From: Streptomyces sp. VRA16 Mangrove soil
GTDB lineage: Bacteria; Actinomycetota; Actinomycetes; Streptomycetales; Streptomycetaceae
Direction: 5' to 3'
Length of the DNA stretch: 64,000 bases
Assembly (NCBI RefSeq): GCF_017377775.1
Contig: NZ_JAFVLN010000009.1
Span: 248,001 to 312,000 of the forward strand
A program made the position numbers and the translations under genes. The first letter of the stretch is position 1; the number at the start of each line of letters is the position of its first letter. This document shows, in pieces, positions 25,055 to 33,947 of this stretch. The notes beneath the pieces were generated by a model that saw only the letters and a program-made list of their open reading frames with translations, was not told where the DNA came from and made no database searches.

Positions 25055-25927
25055 TCAGTCGTGCGGTACGACGGCCACGGCGCAGGGCGCGTGATGGATC
25101 ACGGCGTGCGTGACGGGTCCTGTGCGCGGGCCGAGTCGGGGTTCGGGCCTGCGGCGGTTGCCGATGACGAGGAGGGCGGCGCCGGTCGCGGAGTCGAGGA
25201 GCGGCGCGGTCACGGGTCCCTCGACGACGGAACGTACGACGGGCACGTCCGGGTGCTTCTCCTTCCACGGGCACAGCAGGGCGTCCTGGAACCCCTCCCA
25301 TTCATGGGCCTGTTGGGCCGCGTCGGCGAGCGCGACCTCGCCGGGCCCGAGGGTCAGGACGTTCGGCTCGTGCCAGGCGGACAGGATCCGCAGCGGTGTC
25401 CCGCGCACCCCCGCCTCCGCGAAGGCGAACTCGATGACGTCGTCGCAGGGGTCGCCGAGGTCGAGGCCGAGGACGACGTCGTGGCCGTCGGCGCTGCCGG
25501 TGCCGGTGGTGTCGGCGCGGACCAGGACGACGGGGCAGGGCGCCCGGGCGATGACGCCGGCCGCGACCGAGCCGACGAACGCGCCGGAGAGCGCGCCGAG
25601 CCCGCGGGAGCCGAGCACGAGCAGCCCGGCCCGCGCCCCGGCGTCGAGCAGCGCCGCCGTGGCGGGGCCGGGGACGGAGGCGACGGTCAGCCGGACGACG
25701 GGCACCTCGATCGCGAGGCGTTCGACGACGCTGCGCACGAAGAGTTCGCCGCGGCGGCGTCGTGCCGGTGCGTCCGCCTCGTCGGCCGTCGTGCGCGGCG
25801 TCCAGTTGCCCACGTGCAGCAGCTTCAGCGGAGCGGCCCGCCGGACGGCCTCCCGGGCGGCCCAGACCACTGCGGCGGCGCTCTCCTGCGACTGGTCCAC
25901 TCCGACGACGATCAGCGGATGGGGCAC
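25055..25927 (-). CDS. Universal stress protein, tandem UspA domains
   Basis: 290 aa made of two UspA domains. The first begins PLIVVGVDQSQESAAAVVWA and ends with the ATP-binding pattern LVLGSRGLGALSGAFVGSVA; the second begins DVVLGLDLGDPCDDVIEFAF and ends LLVIGNRRRPEPRLGPRTGP. The G-2x-G-9x-G(S/T) signature is better in the first domain, so ATP binding there is likely. It heads a probable operon with ppdK. Possibly involved in survival under low oxygen or energy stress. Confidence 0.9.
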   Translation of the reverse strand: MPHPLIVVGVDQSQESAAAVVWAAREAVRRAAPLKLLHVGNWTPRTTADEADAPARRRRGELFVRSVVERLAIEVPVVRLTVASVPGPATAALLDAGARAGLLVLGSRGLGALSGAFVGSVAAGVIARAPCPVVLVRADTTGTGSADGHDVVLGLDLGDPCDDVIEFAFAEAGVRGTPLRILSAWHEPNVLTLGPGEVALADAAQQAHEWEGFQDALLCPWKEKHPDVPVVRSVVEGPVTAPLLDSATGAALLVIGNRRRPEPRLGPRTGPVTHAVIHHAPCAVAVVPHD

Positions 25928-26024
25928 GAGGTGTCACCTCCGACCGTGACGTTCTCCTCCGTCTGCCCTTCCATCGTTCTGCCGGGAGCCCGGTCGGCAG
26001 CAGGGCCCACGGGGGTCCGGCGCC

Positions 26025-26040
26025 GGGGCCACTCGGCCCC
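26025..26040. promoter_or_regulatory. GGGGCC-N4-GGCCCC inverted repeat
   Basis: Perfect 6-bp arms with a 4-nt spacer (ACTC), about 98 bp upstream of the first stress-protein start and 20 bp beyond the end of the second. It resembles DosR/DevR-type boxes (GGG-C-centre-G-CCC) but could equally be a terminator hairpin for the upstream gene. Confidence 0.4.
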
Positions 26041-26059
26041 CGGCGCGAGCCGACCGCGC

Positions 26060-26872
26060 TCAGTGCGGCACCAGTACCACCGGCCCGCGCGCCGCCCTCA
26101 TCAGCGCCCGGACGGTGACGCCGAGACGGCTGTCGCGGCGTCCGACGACGAGCAGGTCGGTGTGGTGCGAGGCACGGATCAGCGCCTGCGCGGGGGCGAA
26201 GCGCACCACGTCGAGAAGGAGCGGCACCCGTGGGTACTTCTCCCGCCAGGGGTGCAGCGCGTCGCACACCCGCTGCACCTCCTGGTCCTCCCAGCGCGCC
26301 CGGTCCGCCTCCGGGATCGCGAACGGCCAGGCGGACGCCTCGGGTTCGGGGTACGCCCAGGCGTGCACGGCGCGCAGCCGTGCTCCGGTCCGCTGCGCCC
26401 GGTCGAACGCGAGGCCCAGGGCCGCGCCGTCCGGGCTGTGCACGTCGACACCGACCGCGATCCGGTCCGTGCGTCCGGCATCCGCTGCCGGAAGGATTCC
26501 GCCGGGGACGAGGGCCACGGGGCAGCCGGCCCGGCCGGCCACGTCGGCGGCCAGGGTGTCGGCCGCCCCTCCGGTGCCGTCGGTGCCGAGGACCAGCCAC
26601 GACTCGGGCGTGAGCTGTGCGAGGAGTGCGGGGACGGGCGCACCGATGACGTCGACCAGGGTCACCGTCAGTTCGTGGTGGGCGGCGGCGAGACGGCGTA
26701 CCGACTCCACGACCGCGCGGTCCGCGCGGGCCCGGCCGGAAGGTTCCGTGCGGCGCACCCGGACGGCGTGCACCGGAACGCCCCGCCACAGTGCCTCGCG
26801 GGCGGCCCAGCCGGCCGCGGCCCGCCCGGACCCCGTACCGTCGACCGCCACCACCACGCGTTCCTGCCCCAT
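26060..26872 (-). CDS. Universal stress protein, tandem UspA domains
   Basis: 270 aa with two UspA domains: VVVAVDGTGSGRAAAGWAAR starts the first and RIAVGVDVHSPDGAALGLAF the second; the second ends DLLVVGRRDSRLGVTVRAL, a near-canonical nucleotide loop. The first domain loop (LVLGTDGTGGAADTLAADVA) is divergent. Transcribed in the same direction as the next stress protein, 132 bp away, and divergent from the nitroreductase across 242 bp. Confidence 0.88.
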   Translation of the reverse strand: MGQERVVVAVDGTGSGRAAAGWAAREALWRGVPVHAVRVRRTEPSGRARADRAVVESVRRLAAAHHELTVTLVDVIGAPVPALLAQLTPESWLVLGTDGTGGAADTLAADVAGRAGCPVALVPGGILPAADAGRTDRIAVGVDVHSPDGAALGLAFDRAQRTGARLRAVHAWAYPEPEASAWPFAIPEADRARWEDQEVQRVCDALHPWREKYPRVPLLLDVVRFAPAQALIRASHHTDLLVVGRRDSRLGVTVRALMRAARGPVVLVPH

Positions 26873-26939
26873 GCCGGTTCACCTCCGTCGCACGTACCCG
26901 TCAGGAGTCACGCTCGTACGACCGCCCCCGTGCGCGACA

Positions 26940-26955
26940 GGGGCCGTACGGTCCG
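26940..26955. promoter_or_regulatory. GGGGCC-N4-GGTCCG inverted repeat, candidate DevR-like box
   Basis: GGGGCCGTACGGTCCG is an imperfect 16-bp palindrome about 68 bp upstream of the stress protein and about 160 bp upstream of the nitroreductase. It shares its half-site with the repeat at 26025. Actinobacterial DosR/DevR/OsdR sites have the form GGG(A/C)C...G(T/G)CCC, so this is a candidate, not a proven site. Confidence 0.4.
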
Positions 26956-27114
26956 CGCGCGGGCCTCCATGTCCCGGACGAGGGAGCGGACGACGCCCGG
27001 AGGGGGTACGGGCCGCTCGGCCCACGCCGGATGACGTCCGGCCCCTGCGTGCGGGAGCGGTCAGCGGTCACGCTGGGAAGCGGAACACCGGATCCCACGA
27101 GGGGTGGTGCCGTC

Positions 27115-28095
27115 ATGGCAGCTCTGCGGACGCCCGGGAACCATGCCGTGCGGCACCTGGTGCGCGCGGCCGTCACCGCGCCTTCCCTGCACAACTCCCA
27201 GCCCTGGCTGTTCTCCGGCGACGCCACCGGTGTCGATCTGTACGCCGATCCCACGCGCCGGGTCCCGCTGGCCGACCCCGACGGGCGTCAGCTCGTCATC
27301 GGCTGCGGCGCGGCGCTGTTCAACATCCGCCTGGCCATGCGGCATCTGGGGTTCCGGGCCGTCGTCCACCCGTTCCCCGACCCGTGGCGGCCCGCGCATC
27401 TCGCGCGCGTCGACTGGGGCGCGTACGAGCCGGCCGACCGGGAGGCCGAGACACTGCACCGCGCGTTGCGCAGTCGGCGCACGCACCGGGGGCCTTTCCA
27501 ACCCGGCGAACTCTCCGAGGAGTTCACCGACGCACTGCGGGAGCGGGCCCGCGCGGAAGGGGCCGATCTGAACCTCGTCGCTCCGGGCCGGCAGCGCGCC
27601 CGGCTCGCCGAACTGGTCCGGGCGGCCGAGGACCTGCAGCGCACCGATCCCGGCCGGCGGGCCGAACTCGTGCGCTGGACGCAGGAGTTCAACGGGGTGC
27701 GGCGCGACGGCGTGCCGCTGTCCACGTGCACGTACCACCCCGATTGTGTCTCCCTCGCGGGGCGGGACTTCCTGGGGCTCACCGCCACTCTGCCCCGGGC
27801 GCCGGAGGTGTGGCCCGCCAGAACTGGCGCGGTCGCCGTGCTGACCACCCGTCACGACACCCCGGCGGACCGGCTGCGCGCCGGTCAGGCGCTGCAGCGG
27901 ATGCTGCTGTACGCCGCCGCGCACGAGGTCTCGGCAGCCTTCCACACCCAGCCGCTGGAGGTGCCCGAACTGCGGGTGGAGGTGCGCGCGACACTGCTGT
28001 TCGGGCAGTTCCCGCAGATGATCCTGCGGCTCGGGCACGCGCTGCCCGGTCCGGTGACGCCGCGGCGGCCGGTGTCCGAGGTTGTGCGCGCCTGA
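27115..28095 (+). CDS. Acg-like nitroreductase family protein
   Basis: 326 aa, matching the Acg-type flavin-sequestering/nitroreductase family first known from the M. tuberculosis dormancy regulon. Motifs include RAAVTAPSLHNSQPWLF at the N-terminus (FMN phosphate region), RRTHRGPF in the middle and the duplicated half typical of Acg, FHTQPLEVPELR, near the end. ATG at 27115 chosen; a GTG three codons earlier is possible. It is divergent from the universal stress protein and fits the same dormancy-type gene set. Confidence 0.85.
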   Translation: MAALRTPGNHAVRHLVRAAVTAPSLHNSQPWLFSGDATGVDLYADPTRRVPLADPDGRQLVIGCGAALFNIRLAMRHLGFRAVVHPFPDPWRPAHLARVDWGAYEPADREAETLHRALRSRRTHRGPFQPGELSEEFTDALRERARAEGADLNLVAPGRQRARLAELVRAAEDLQRTDPGRRAELVRWTQEFNGVRRDGVPLSTCTYHPDCVSLAGRDFLGLTATLPRAPEVWPARTGAVAVLTTRHDTPADRLRAGQALQRMLLYAAAHEVSAAFHTQPLEVPELRVEVRATLLFGQFPQMILRLGHALPGPVTPRRPVSEVVRA

Positions 28096-28180
28096 TCCCG
28101 TACCCCTGCCGGGTACGTCGCCCGCTCGCCGTGATCCGTAAGGTGGGCGGCGCCGGGGCGAGGGGATCGAGGGAGCGGTC

Positions 28181-29404
28181 ATGCGGGGTGGAGAAGGGGT
28201 CCGTTCACGGGCTGTGGCGGTCGGTGCCGTGCTCGCGGCGGTGTTCGCTGCGGCCGGGTGCGGTGCGGACACCGAGCCGCGGGGGGACCGGCCCACGGGC
28301 GGTGCGCACTCCTCCCCCGGATCCCAAAACGCCGCGCTCACCTGGGAGTTCGCGCACATCGCGGACTTCAGCGGCCGGTTCACCGATGTCGCCGCGCTCG
28401 CCGAGGACGACGTCTGGGCGGTCGCGACCGAGAACGACGGCGGCACGGGACCGTTCCTGATGCACTACGACGGCGCCCGGTGGACGCGCGAGTCGCTGCC
28501 CGACGCCATCGGCCCCTCCGACGCACCGCCCGCGCTCGACGAGATCGGCGACGACACGCTGTGGCTGCGGCCGAAACCGACGGGCCGGAGCTCCGGTGCG
28601 CAGGGCTGGGCGCGGTGGGACGGCACGCGGTGGTCCGCCGTGCCGAGCCCGCCGGCCGGCACCGTCGGCGACCTGGAGGCCGCCGGCCCCGACGACATCT
28701 GGGCTCTCACCGGCGAGCGGACCGCCGCGCACTGGAACGGCGACCGCTGGACGACGACCCGGCTGCCGTACGAGGCCGCGGACCTGGCGGTCGTGGGGCC
28801 GGACGACGCCTGGGCGGTGGGCCGGCGCTCGACGGGGCCCGGGACCGAGGGCTCCGGCGGCCTGCCGTACGACCAGCCGGCCTCGATGCACTGGGACGGC
28901 ACGTCGTGGCGGGCGGTCGACACCCCCGTGTCCCGCTTCGACGACCCGGTACCGCCGGAGGCGAGCGCCTCCCTCGGCAAGGTCTTCGTGCTCGACGGCG
29001 GCGAGGTGCGCGCGTACGGCGAGAACACCTTCGACCACGGCGAGACGGACGACGAACCGGAGGACAAGTACATCCGGCTGCGCTGGACCGGCTCGGCGTG
29101 GGTCGCGCAGGATCCGGCACCGGGCGGCTGCGAGCGGCGCGTGCCCCTGGCCCAGGACGCCAAGGGGCTGTTCCTCGACGGCAACCGGTATCTGACCGAC
29201 ACGGGCCGCTGTGTGACGATCCAGCGACCCCGGCTGCCGCGGTCGACGGGCGCCCGCTCGTCGTCGAACCAGTCCCTGTGGCTCTCGGAGATCCACCGGG
29301 TGCCCGGCACCGGCAGTTGGCTGGGCGCGGGTCACGTCCAGGTCAACCAGTCGGGCGCCCCGTTCGACGCGCCCGTGGTCGTGCGGCTGGAGCGGAGCGC
29401 CTGA
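28181..29404 (+). CDS. Secreted lipoprotein with beta-propeller-like repeats
   Basis: 407 aa. Residues about 8-27 form a signal peptide ending in the lipobox-like FAAAGCG, so it is probably a lipoprotein anchored at Cys27. The rest has repeated blocks of the type DVAALAEDDVWAVATENDG, HYDGARWTRESLP, DLEAAGPDDIWALTGER, HWNGDRWTTTRLP and DLAVVGPDDAWAVGRR, i.e. short beta-strand repeats with WA(V/L) and (D/N)G-W cores, as in propeller proteins. Function unknown. ATG with GGGAG upstream. Nothing links it firmly to the neighbouring genes. Confidence 0.78.
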   Translation: MRGGEGVRSRAVAVGAVLAAVFAAAGCGADTEPRGDRPTGGAHSSPGSQNAALTWEFAHIADFSGRFTDVAALAEDDVWAVATENDGGTGPFLMHYDGARWTRESLPDAIGPSDAPPALDEIGDDTLWLRPKPTGRSSGAQGWARWDGTRWSAVPSPPAGTVGDLEAAGPDDIWALTGERTAAHWNGDRWTTTRLPYEAADLAVVGPDDAWAVGRRSTGPGTEGSGGLPYDQPASMHWDGTSWRAVDTPVSRFDDPVPPEASASLGKVFVLDGGEVRAYGENTFDHGETDDEPEDKYIRLRWTGSAWVAQDPAPGGCERRVPLAQDAKGLFLDGNRYLTDTGRCVTIQRPRLPRSTGARSSSNQSLWLSEIHRVPGTGSWLGAGHVQVNQSGAPFDAPVVVRLERSA

Positions 29405-29429
29405 CCGAACGGCCCGGACCACCTCCGGC

Positions 29430-29471
29430 ACCGGGTCCCGCCCCGCTCGGGAACCGGGTCCCGCCCCGCTC
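29430..29471. repeat. 19-bp direct repeat, two copies
   Basis: ACCGGGTCCCGCCCCGCTC at 29430-29448 is repeated at 29453-29471, a 23-bp period, between the convergent lipoprotein and LacI genes. It gives no strong hairpin. Confidence 0.75.
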
Positions 29472-29478
29472 CGCCGCC

Positions 29479-30492
29479 TCACCCACCGCTGCTCTCCCGC
29501 ACGATCACCTCGTGCCCGACGACGTGGTCCACCAGCGGCCCGTCATCGGGGCCGTCGATGCGGTCGACGAGCAGGGCCACGGCGGCCCGCGCGATCTCCT
29601 CCTTGTCGGGGGCCACCGTCGTCAGGGTGGGCACGCTGAAGCGGGACGCCTCGATGTCGTCGAAGCCGACCACGTCGATGTCCTTGGGCACGCTCACCCG
29701 CTTCTCGTGCAGGGCGCGCAGCGCGCCGAGCGCGAGATGGTCGTTGAGGCAGAGCAGGGCGTCCGGGTGCGGGTCCCGTTCGACGAGTTCGGCCGCGGCG
29801 CGCGCGCCGTCCCGCCAGTGGTACGCGTCGACGGGCACCACGAGGTCGCTGTCGAAGGGGACCTTGGCCGCCCTGAGCGCCTCGCGGTAGCCGTCCGTGC
29901 GCAGCCGGTCCGTGCCCTGGCGGCCCCTGACCATGCCGCCGACCACCGCGATCCGGCGCCGGCCGCGCTCCAGCAGATGGGCGGTGGCCTCGCGCGCGGC
30001 CCGTACGTTGTCGATGGCGACGTGGTCGGTGCTGCCCTCGGCGGGGCGTTCGCCGAGCAGGACCACGGGCAGTCGCCGGTCCCGGGTGGCGAGGTCGCGG
30101 GGCTGCAGCGCGAGCGGGCTGAGGATGATGCCGTCGGAGAACTGGGCGTCGAAGCCGTGCAGCGCCGCCAGTTCCCGCTCGCGCGAGCCGCCCGTCTGGT
30201 GCAGCAGCACCGTGAGTCCGCGCCGGTCGGCCTCGGTCATCACGTGCTTGGCCAGCTCGGCGAAGTACGCGACGTCGAGTTCGGGCACGGCGAGGGTGAT
30301 CATGCCTGTGCGGCCCTGCCGCAGCTGGCGGCCCGCCATGTTGACCCGGTAGCCGAGGGCGTCGATCGCCTCACGGACGGCCTCGCGGGTCCGGTCGGAG
30401 ACATGCTCGAAGTTGTTGATCACGTTGGAGACCGTCTTGGGCGAGACGCCCGCGTACTCCGCAACGTCCTTGATCCTGGGTCTGGCCGCCAC
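29479..30492 (-). CDS. LacI family transcriptional regulator of the glycoside locus
   Basis: About 337 aa. The DNA-binding domain is IKDVAEYAGVSPKTVSNVIN followed by the hinge helix region LGYRVNMAGRQLRQGRTG; a periplasmic-binding-protein-like sugar domain (residues about 65-335) follows. GTG at 30492 has AAGGA 9 nt upstream; an ATG at 30501 sits directly against that ribosome site and is less likely. The palindrome TTACATCGATGTAA occurs (with at most one change in each arm) in front of GH2, the ABC operon and GH43. The central CG is the hallmark of LacI-family operators, so this protein very likely controls all three units and itself. Confidence 0.9.
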   Translation of the reverse strand: MAARPRIKDVAEYAGVSPKTVSNVINNFEHVSDRTREAVREAIDALGYRVNMAGRQLRQGRTGMITLAVPELDVAYFAELAKHVMTEADRRGLTVLLHQTGGSRERELAALHGFDAQFSDGIILSPLALQPRDLATRDRRLPVVLLGERPAEGSTDHVAIDNVRAAREATAHLLERGRRRIAVVGGMVRGRQGTDRLRTDGYREALRAAKVPFDSDLVVPVDAYHWRDGARAAAELVERDPHPDALLCLNDHLALGALRALHEKRVSVPKDIDVVGFDDIEASRFSVPTLTTVAPDKEEIARAAVALLVDRIDGPDDGPLVDHVVGHEVIVRESSGG

Positions 30493-30578
30493 GCTCTTCA
30501 TTCCTTCCGTCTGCCGTCCGCGATCGTACCGACCATCACGAATCGGTTTCGGGCCGGATCCCACCCCGTCCCGGATAT

Positions 30579-30592
30579 TTACAACGATGTAA
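30579..30592. promoter_or_regulatory. LacI operator 1 (lacI/GH2 divergent region)
   Basis: TTACAACGATGTAA, one mismatch from the perfect palindrome seen at 35885. It lies between the divergent LacI and GH2 genes. Confidence 0.85.
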
Positions 30593-30676
30593 TCGTCATG
30601 GTGCCATGAGCCTCGCACCGCCCGGCGCACCCGTCGCACGGCGCTGCGCCGCACCCCACCCGAGGCAAGGAGCACC

Positions 30677-32485
30677 ATGCCTGTCCCCCGTCCCGAGTAC
30701 CCGCGCCCCCAGTTCGCCCGTGACGCCTGGCTGAACCTCAACGGCACGTGGCAGTTCGAGATCGACCGTTCCGACACGGGCCTGGAACGCGGCCTGCGGG
30801 AGCGGGAGTTGACCGGCGCGATCACCGTGCCGTTCTGCCCCGAGTCGGAGCTGTCCGGGATCGGCGAGACGGACTTCCTGGAGGCCGTCTGGTACCGGCG
30901 CACGGTGACGGTACCCGCCGGCTGGACGGACGCCCGGGTGCTGCTGCACTTCGGCGCCGTGGACCACGACACGACGGTGTGGGCGAACGGTGTCGAGGTG
31001 GCCCGGCACCGCGGCGGCTTCACCCCCTTCACCGTCGACCTCGGCGAAGCGGCGGCGCCCGGCGCCGAGTTGGCCCTGGTCGTCCGGGCCCGTGACACCC
31101 GGCACGGTCCGCAGGCCCGCGGCAAGCAGGCCACCTGGTTCGCCAACTCGCACTGCCACTACACCCGTACGACCGGCATCTGGCAGACGGTGTGGCTGGA
31201 GCCGGTTCCGCGCACGGTCGCCCTGAAGCGCCCCCGGATCACCCCGGACCTGGCCTCGGGCTCCTTCTTCCTGGAACTGCCGCTGACCGGCAACGCCCCG
31301 GGCCACCGCGTCCGGGCCACGCTCTCGGACAGCCGGGGCACGGTCGTCACCGCCGAGGCCCGCGCCGACCTCGACCTCGGCCCGCGCCTCGCGCTCGCCG
31401 TGCCCGCGGACCGGCAACGCGTGTGGTCGCCGTCCGACCCGCACCTGTACGACCTCGTGCTCGAAGTCGTCGGCCCCGACGGGCAGCCGGTCGACCGGGT
31501 GACCTCGTACGCGGGTCTGCGCTCGGTCTCCGTCGACGGCAAGCGGCTGCTCCTGAACGGCGAGCCGGTCTTCCAGCGTCTCGTCCTCGACCAGGGCTAC
31601 TACCCGGACGGCCTGATGACGGCGCCGAGCGACGCCGATCTCGTCCGGGACATCGAGCTCGGCCTCGCGGCCGGCTTCAACGGGGCCCGGCTGCACCAGA
31701 AGGTCTTCGAGGAGCGCTACCTGTACCACGCGGACCGGCTCGGCTATCTGGTGTGGGGCGAGTTCGGCGACTGGGGCTGCGAGGTCGGGGTCCGCGACGA
31801 CAACCAGCGGCCCGACGCCAGTTACGTCGCCCAGTGGCTGGAGGCCGTGGAGCGGGACTACTCGCACCCCTCGATCGTCGGCTGGTGCCCGCTCAACGAG
31901 ACGTACCAGAACCTGCACGACCGCATCACGCAGCTCGACGACGTGACGCGGGCGATGTTCCTGGCCACGAAGCAGGCCGACGGCACCCGCCCGGTGATCG
32001 ACGCGTCCGGCTACGCGCACCGGGTCCCGGAGACCGACGTGTACGACTCGCACTGCTACGAGCAGGACCCGGCGGCGTTCGCGAAGACGATGCAGGGCCT
32101 CGCGGAGAACAAGCCGTACGTCAACACCGGCCCCGAGGGTCGCACTTGGTCCGTTCCCTACGCCGGGCAGCCGTACTTCTGCAGCGAGTTCGGCGGCATC
32201 TGGTGGGACCCCGAGGCGGCCGCGGAGGCGGCGGGCAACGTGCTCGACGACTCCTGGGGATACGGCGAACGGCCGCGCAGCGCGGAGGAGTTCATCGAGC
32301 GGTTCACCGGTCTGACGGGCGTGCTGCTCGACGACCCGGACATGTTCGGCTACTGCTACACCCAGCTCACGGACGTCTTCCAGGAGCGCAACGGCGTCTA
32401 CCGCTTCGACCGGAGCGAGAAGGTCGACACCGCCCGGCTGCGGGACGCCCAGCTCCGCCCCGCCGCGTTCGAGGACACGAAGTAG
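30677..32485 (+). CDS. Glycoside hydrolase family 2 protein
   Basis: 602 aa with the GH2 order: sugar-binding jelly-roll (residues about 1-180), an immunoglobulin-like domain (about 185-285) and a TIM barrel. The acid/base is Glu408 in CPLNETYQ and the nucleophile Glu504 in YFCSEFGG, both present. Family activities include beta-galactosidase, glucuronidase and mannosidase; the specificity is not readable. There is no signal peptide, so it acts in the cytoplasm on oligosaccharides imported by the adjacent ABC transporter. AAGGAG precedes the ATG. First gene of a LacI-controlled locus. Confidence 0.9.
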   Translation: MPVPRPEYPRPQFARDAWLNLNGTWQFEIDRSDTGLERGLRERELTGAITVPFCPESELSGIGETDFLEAVWYRRTVTVPAGWTDARVLLHFGAVDHDTTVWANGVEVARHRGGFTPFTVDLGEAAAPGAELALVVRARDTRHGPQARGKQATWFANSHCHYTRTTGIWQTVWLEPVPRTVALKRPRITPDLASGSFFLELPLTGNAPGHRVRATLSDSRGTVVTAEARADLDLGPRLALAVPADRQRVWSPSDPHLYDLVLEVVGPDGQPVDRVTSYAGLRSVSVDGKRLLLNGEPVFQRLVLDQGYYPDGLMTAPSDADLVRDIELGLAAGFNGARLHQKVFEERYLYHADRLGYLVWGEFGDWGCEVGVRDDNQRPDASYVAQWLEAVERDYSHPSIVGWCPLNETYQNLHDRITQLDDVTRAMFLATKQADGTRPVIDASGYAHRVPETDVYDSHCYEQDPAAFAKTMQGLAENKPYVNTGPEGRTWSVPYAGQPYFCSEFGGIWWDPEAAAEAAGNVLDDSWGYGERPRSAEEFIERFTGLTGVLLDDPDMFGYCYTQLTDVFQERNGVYRFDRSEKVDTARLRDAQLRPAAFEDTK

Positions 32486-32506
32486 CTCTTCACCCCTGCC
32501 TGCAAT

Positions 32507-32520
32507 TTACATCGATGTAC
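32507..32520. promoter_or_regulatory. LacI operator 2 (ABC transporter operon)
   Basis: TTACATCGATGTAC, with a perfect 12-bp core TACATCGATGTA, in the 88-bp gap between GH2 and the sugar-binding protein gene, 54 bp before its start. Confidence 0.87.
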
Positions 32521-32573
32521 AACTGTGGCCGACGGAGTCGGGACGACTCCGCCGGCCACCGGGAAGGAGCCAT

Positions 32574-33917
32574 ATGACCGGCACACCCGCCCCCGTCGGT
32601 CGCCCCGCGCTCACCAGGCGGCGCGTTCTGACGGGCGCGTTCGCCGCCGGCGCCGCGGTGCTCGGCGCGGGCGCGCTCAGCGGCTGCGGCAGCGCGCTGG
32701 CCGCGGGCGACTCGACGGTCCGGCTGTGGGACCTGTTCCAGGGCGCCGACGGCGGACTGCTCAACGACATGGTGCGCAGGGCGCAGCCCGACATGCCGGG
32801 CACGCACATCGACCGCACCGTCCTGGAGTGGGGCACCCCGTACTACACGAAGCTCGCCATGGCCTCGGCCGGCGGGCGCGGCCCGGACGTCGCCGTCGCG
32901 CACATGTCGCGGCTCGCGGGCTACGCGCCGACCGGGCTCGTGGACCCGTGGGACATGGATCTGATGGCCGAGTTCGGCATCCACGAGAGCGACTTCGCGG
33001 ACGCCGTGTGGCAGCGCACGCAGTACGACGGCGCGACGTACGCGATCCCGCTCGACACGCACCCCTTCATCGTGTTCTTCCATCCGGAGCCGACGAAGAA
33101 GGCGGGACTGCTCACGGCGGACGGCACGCTGGACCTGGACGCGTTCTCGTCGCCCGACCGATTCCTCGCCGCAGGCCGGGAGTTGGCGAAGGCGTCGGGC
33201 AAGCAGGGCATCTCCTTCGGGTACGTCAACGACACCGCGCAGGGCTGGCGGCTCTTCTACGGCCTGTACCGGCAGACGGGCGGCACCTTCGAGCTGCCGC
33301 CGGGCGGCCCGGCGAAGGCCGACATCGACCGGATGGCCGAGGTCATCGCGTTCATGGCCAAGCTGGTCGACGGCAAGGTCAATCCGAAGCGGCTCGACTA
33401 CAACTCCAGCGTCGCCGCGTTCACCAACCGGCAGACGGCGATGGCACTGTCCGGCGAGTGGGAGCTCGGCACGTTCCGCACCGCGGACAAGAAGGTGGAC
33501 GCCGCCCCGTTCCCGACCGTCTTCGGGACCCCGGCGATCTACGCGGACTCGCACTCGTTCGTGCTCCCGCACCGCGACCATCCCGACGCGGCGCACCGCA
33601 GGCGCACCCATCAGGCGGTCGCGGCGCTCCTGAAGGCCGGACAGACCTGGGCGACGGCCGGGCACATCCCGGCGTACACGCCGGTCACCCGTACCGAGGC
33701 GTACGCGGAGCTGCTGCCGCAGGCGCATTACAAGTCGGCCGCCTCGCAGGTCGTGCTCGACCCGGCCGTCTGGTTCGCGGGCGCGGGCTCCGACTTCCAG
33801 AACGCCATGTCGCAGGTGCTCCAGCAGGCCCTGCTCGACGGTCTCGCCCCGGTCCGCGCGGCGCGCGCGATGGTGCGGCGCGTCAACACCTTCCTCACCA
33901 AGCCCAGCCCGGCCTGA
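32574..33917 (+). CDS. ABC transporter sugar-binding lipoprotein
   Basis: 447 aa extracellular solute-binding protein (family 1 type). The N-terminus has a twin-arginine-like TRRRVL, a hydrophobic stretch and the lipobox ALSGCG, so it is an exported lipoprotein that captures the sugar. VRLWDLFQGADGG and GRGPDVAVAHMSRL are typical early strands. ATG with AAGGAG 5 nt upstream. Followed after 30 bp by two permeases; no ATPase gene is present, and Streptomyces usually supply a shared MsiK-type ATPase from elsewhere. Confidence 0.9.
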   Translation: MTGTPAPVGRPALTRRRVLTGAFAAGAAVLGAGALSGCGSALAAGDSTVRLWDLFQGADGGLLNDMVRRAQPDMPGTHIDRTVLEWGTPYYTKLAMASAGGRGPDVAVAHMSRLAGYAPTGLVDPWDMDLMAEFGIHESDFADAVWQRTQYDGATYAIPLDTHPFIVFFHPEPTKKAGLLTADGTLDLDAFSSPDRFLAAGRELAKASGKQGISFGYVNDTAQGWRLFYGLYRQTGGTFELPPGGPAKADIDRMAEVIAFMAKLVDGKVNPKRLDYNSSVAAFTNRQTAMALSGEWELGTFRTADKKVDAAPFPTVFGTPAIYADSHSFVLPHRDHPDAAHRRRTHQAVAALLKAGQTWATAGHIPAYTPVTRTEAYAELLPQAHYKSAASQVVLDPAVWFAGAGSDFQNAMSQVLQQALLDGLAPVRAARAMVRRVNTFLTKPSPA

Positions 33918-33947
33918 CGGCCGCGCACCGTCTCAGGAGGCACAACG

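Noticed and set aside
22453..25113. An 886-codon plus-strand open frame
   Set aside because: Entirely antisense to the PPDK gene and without recognisable motifs.
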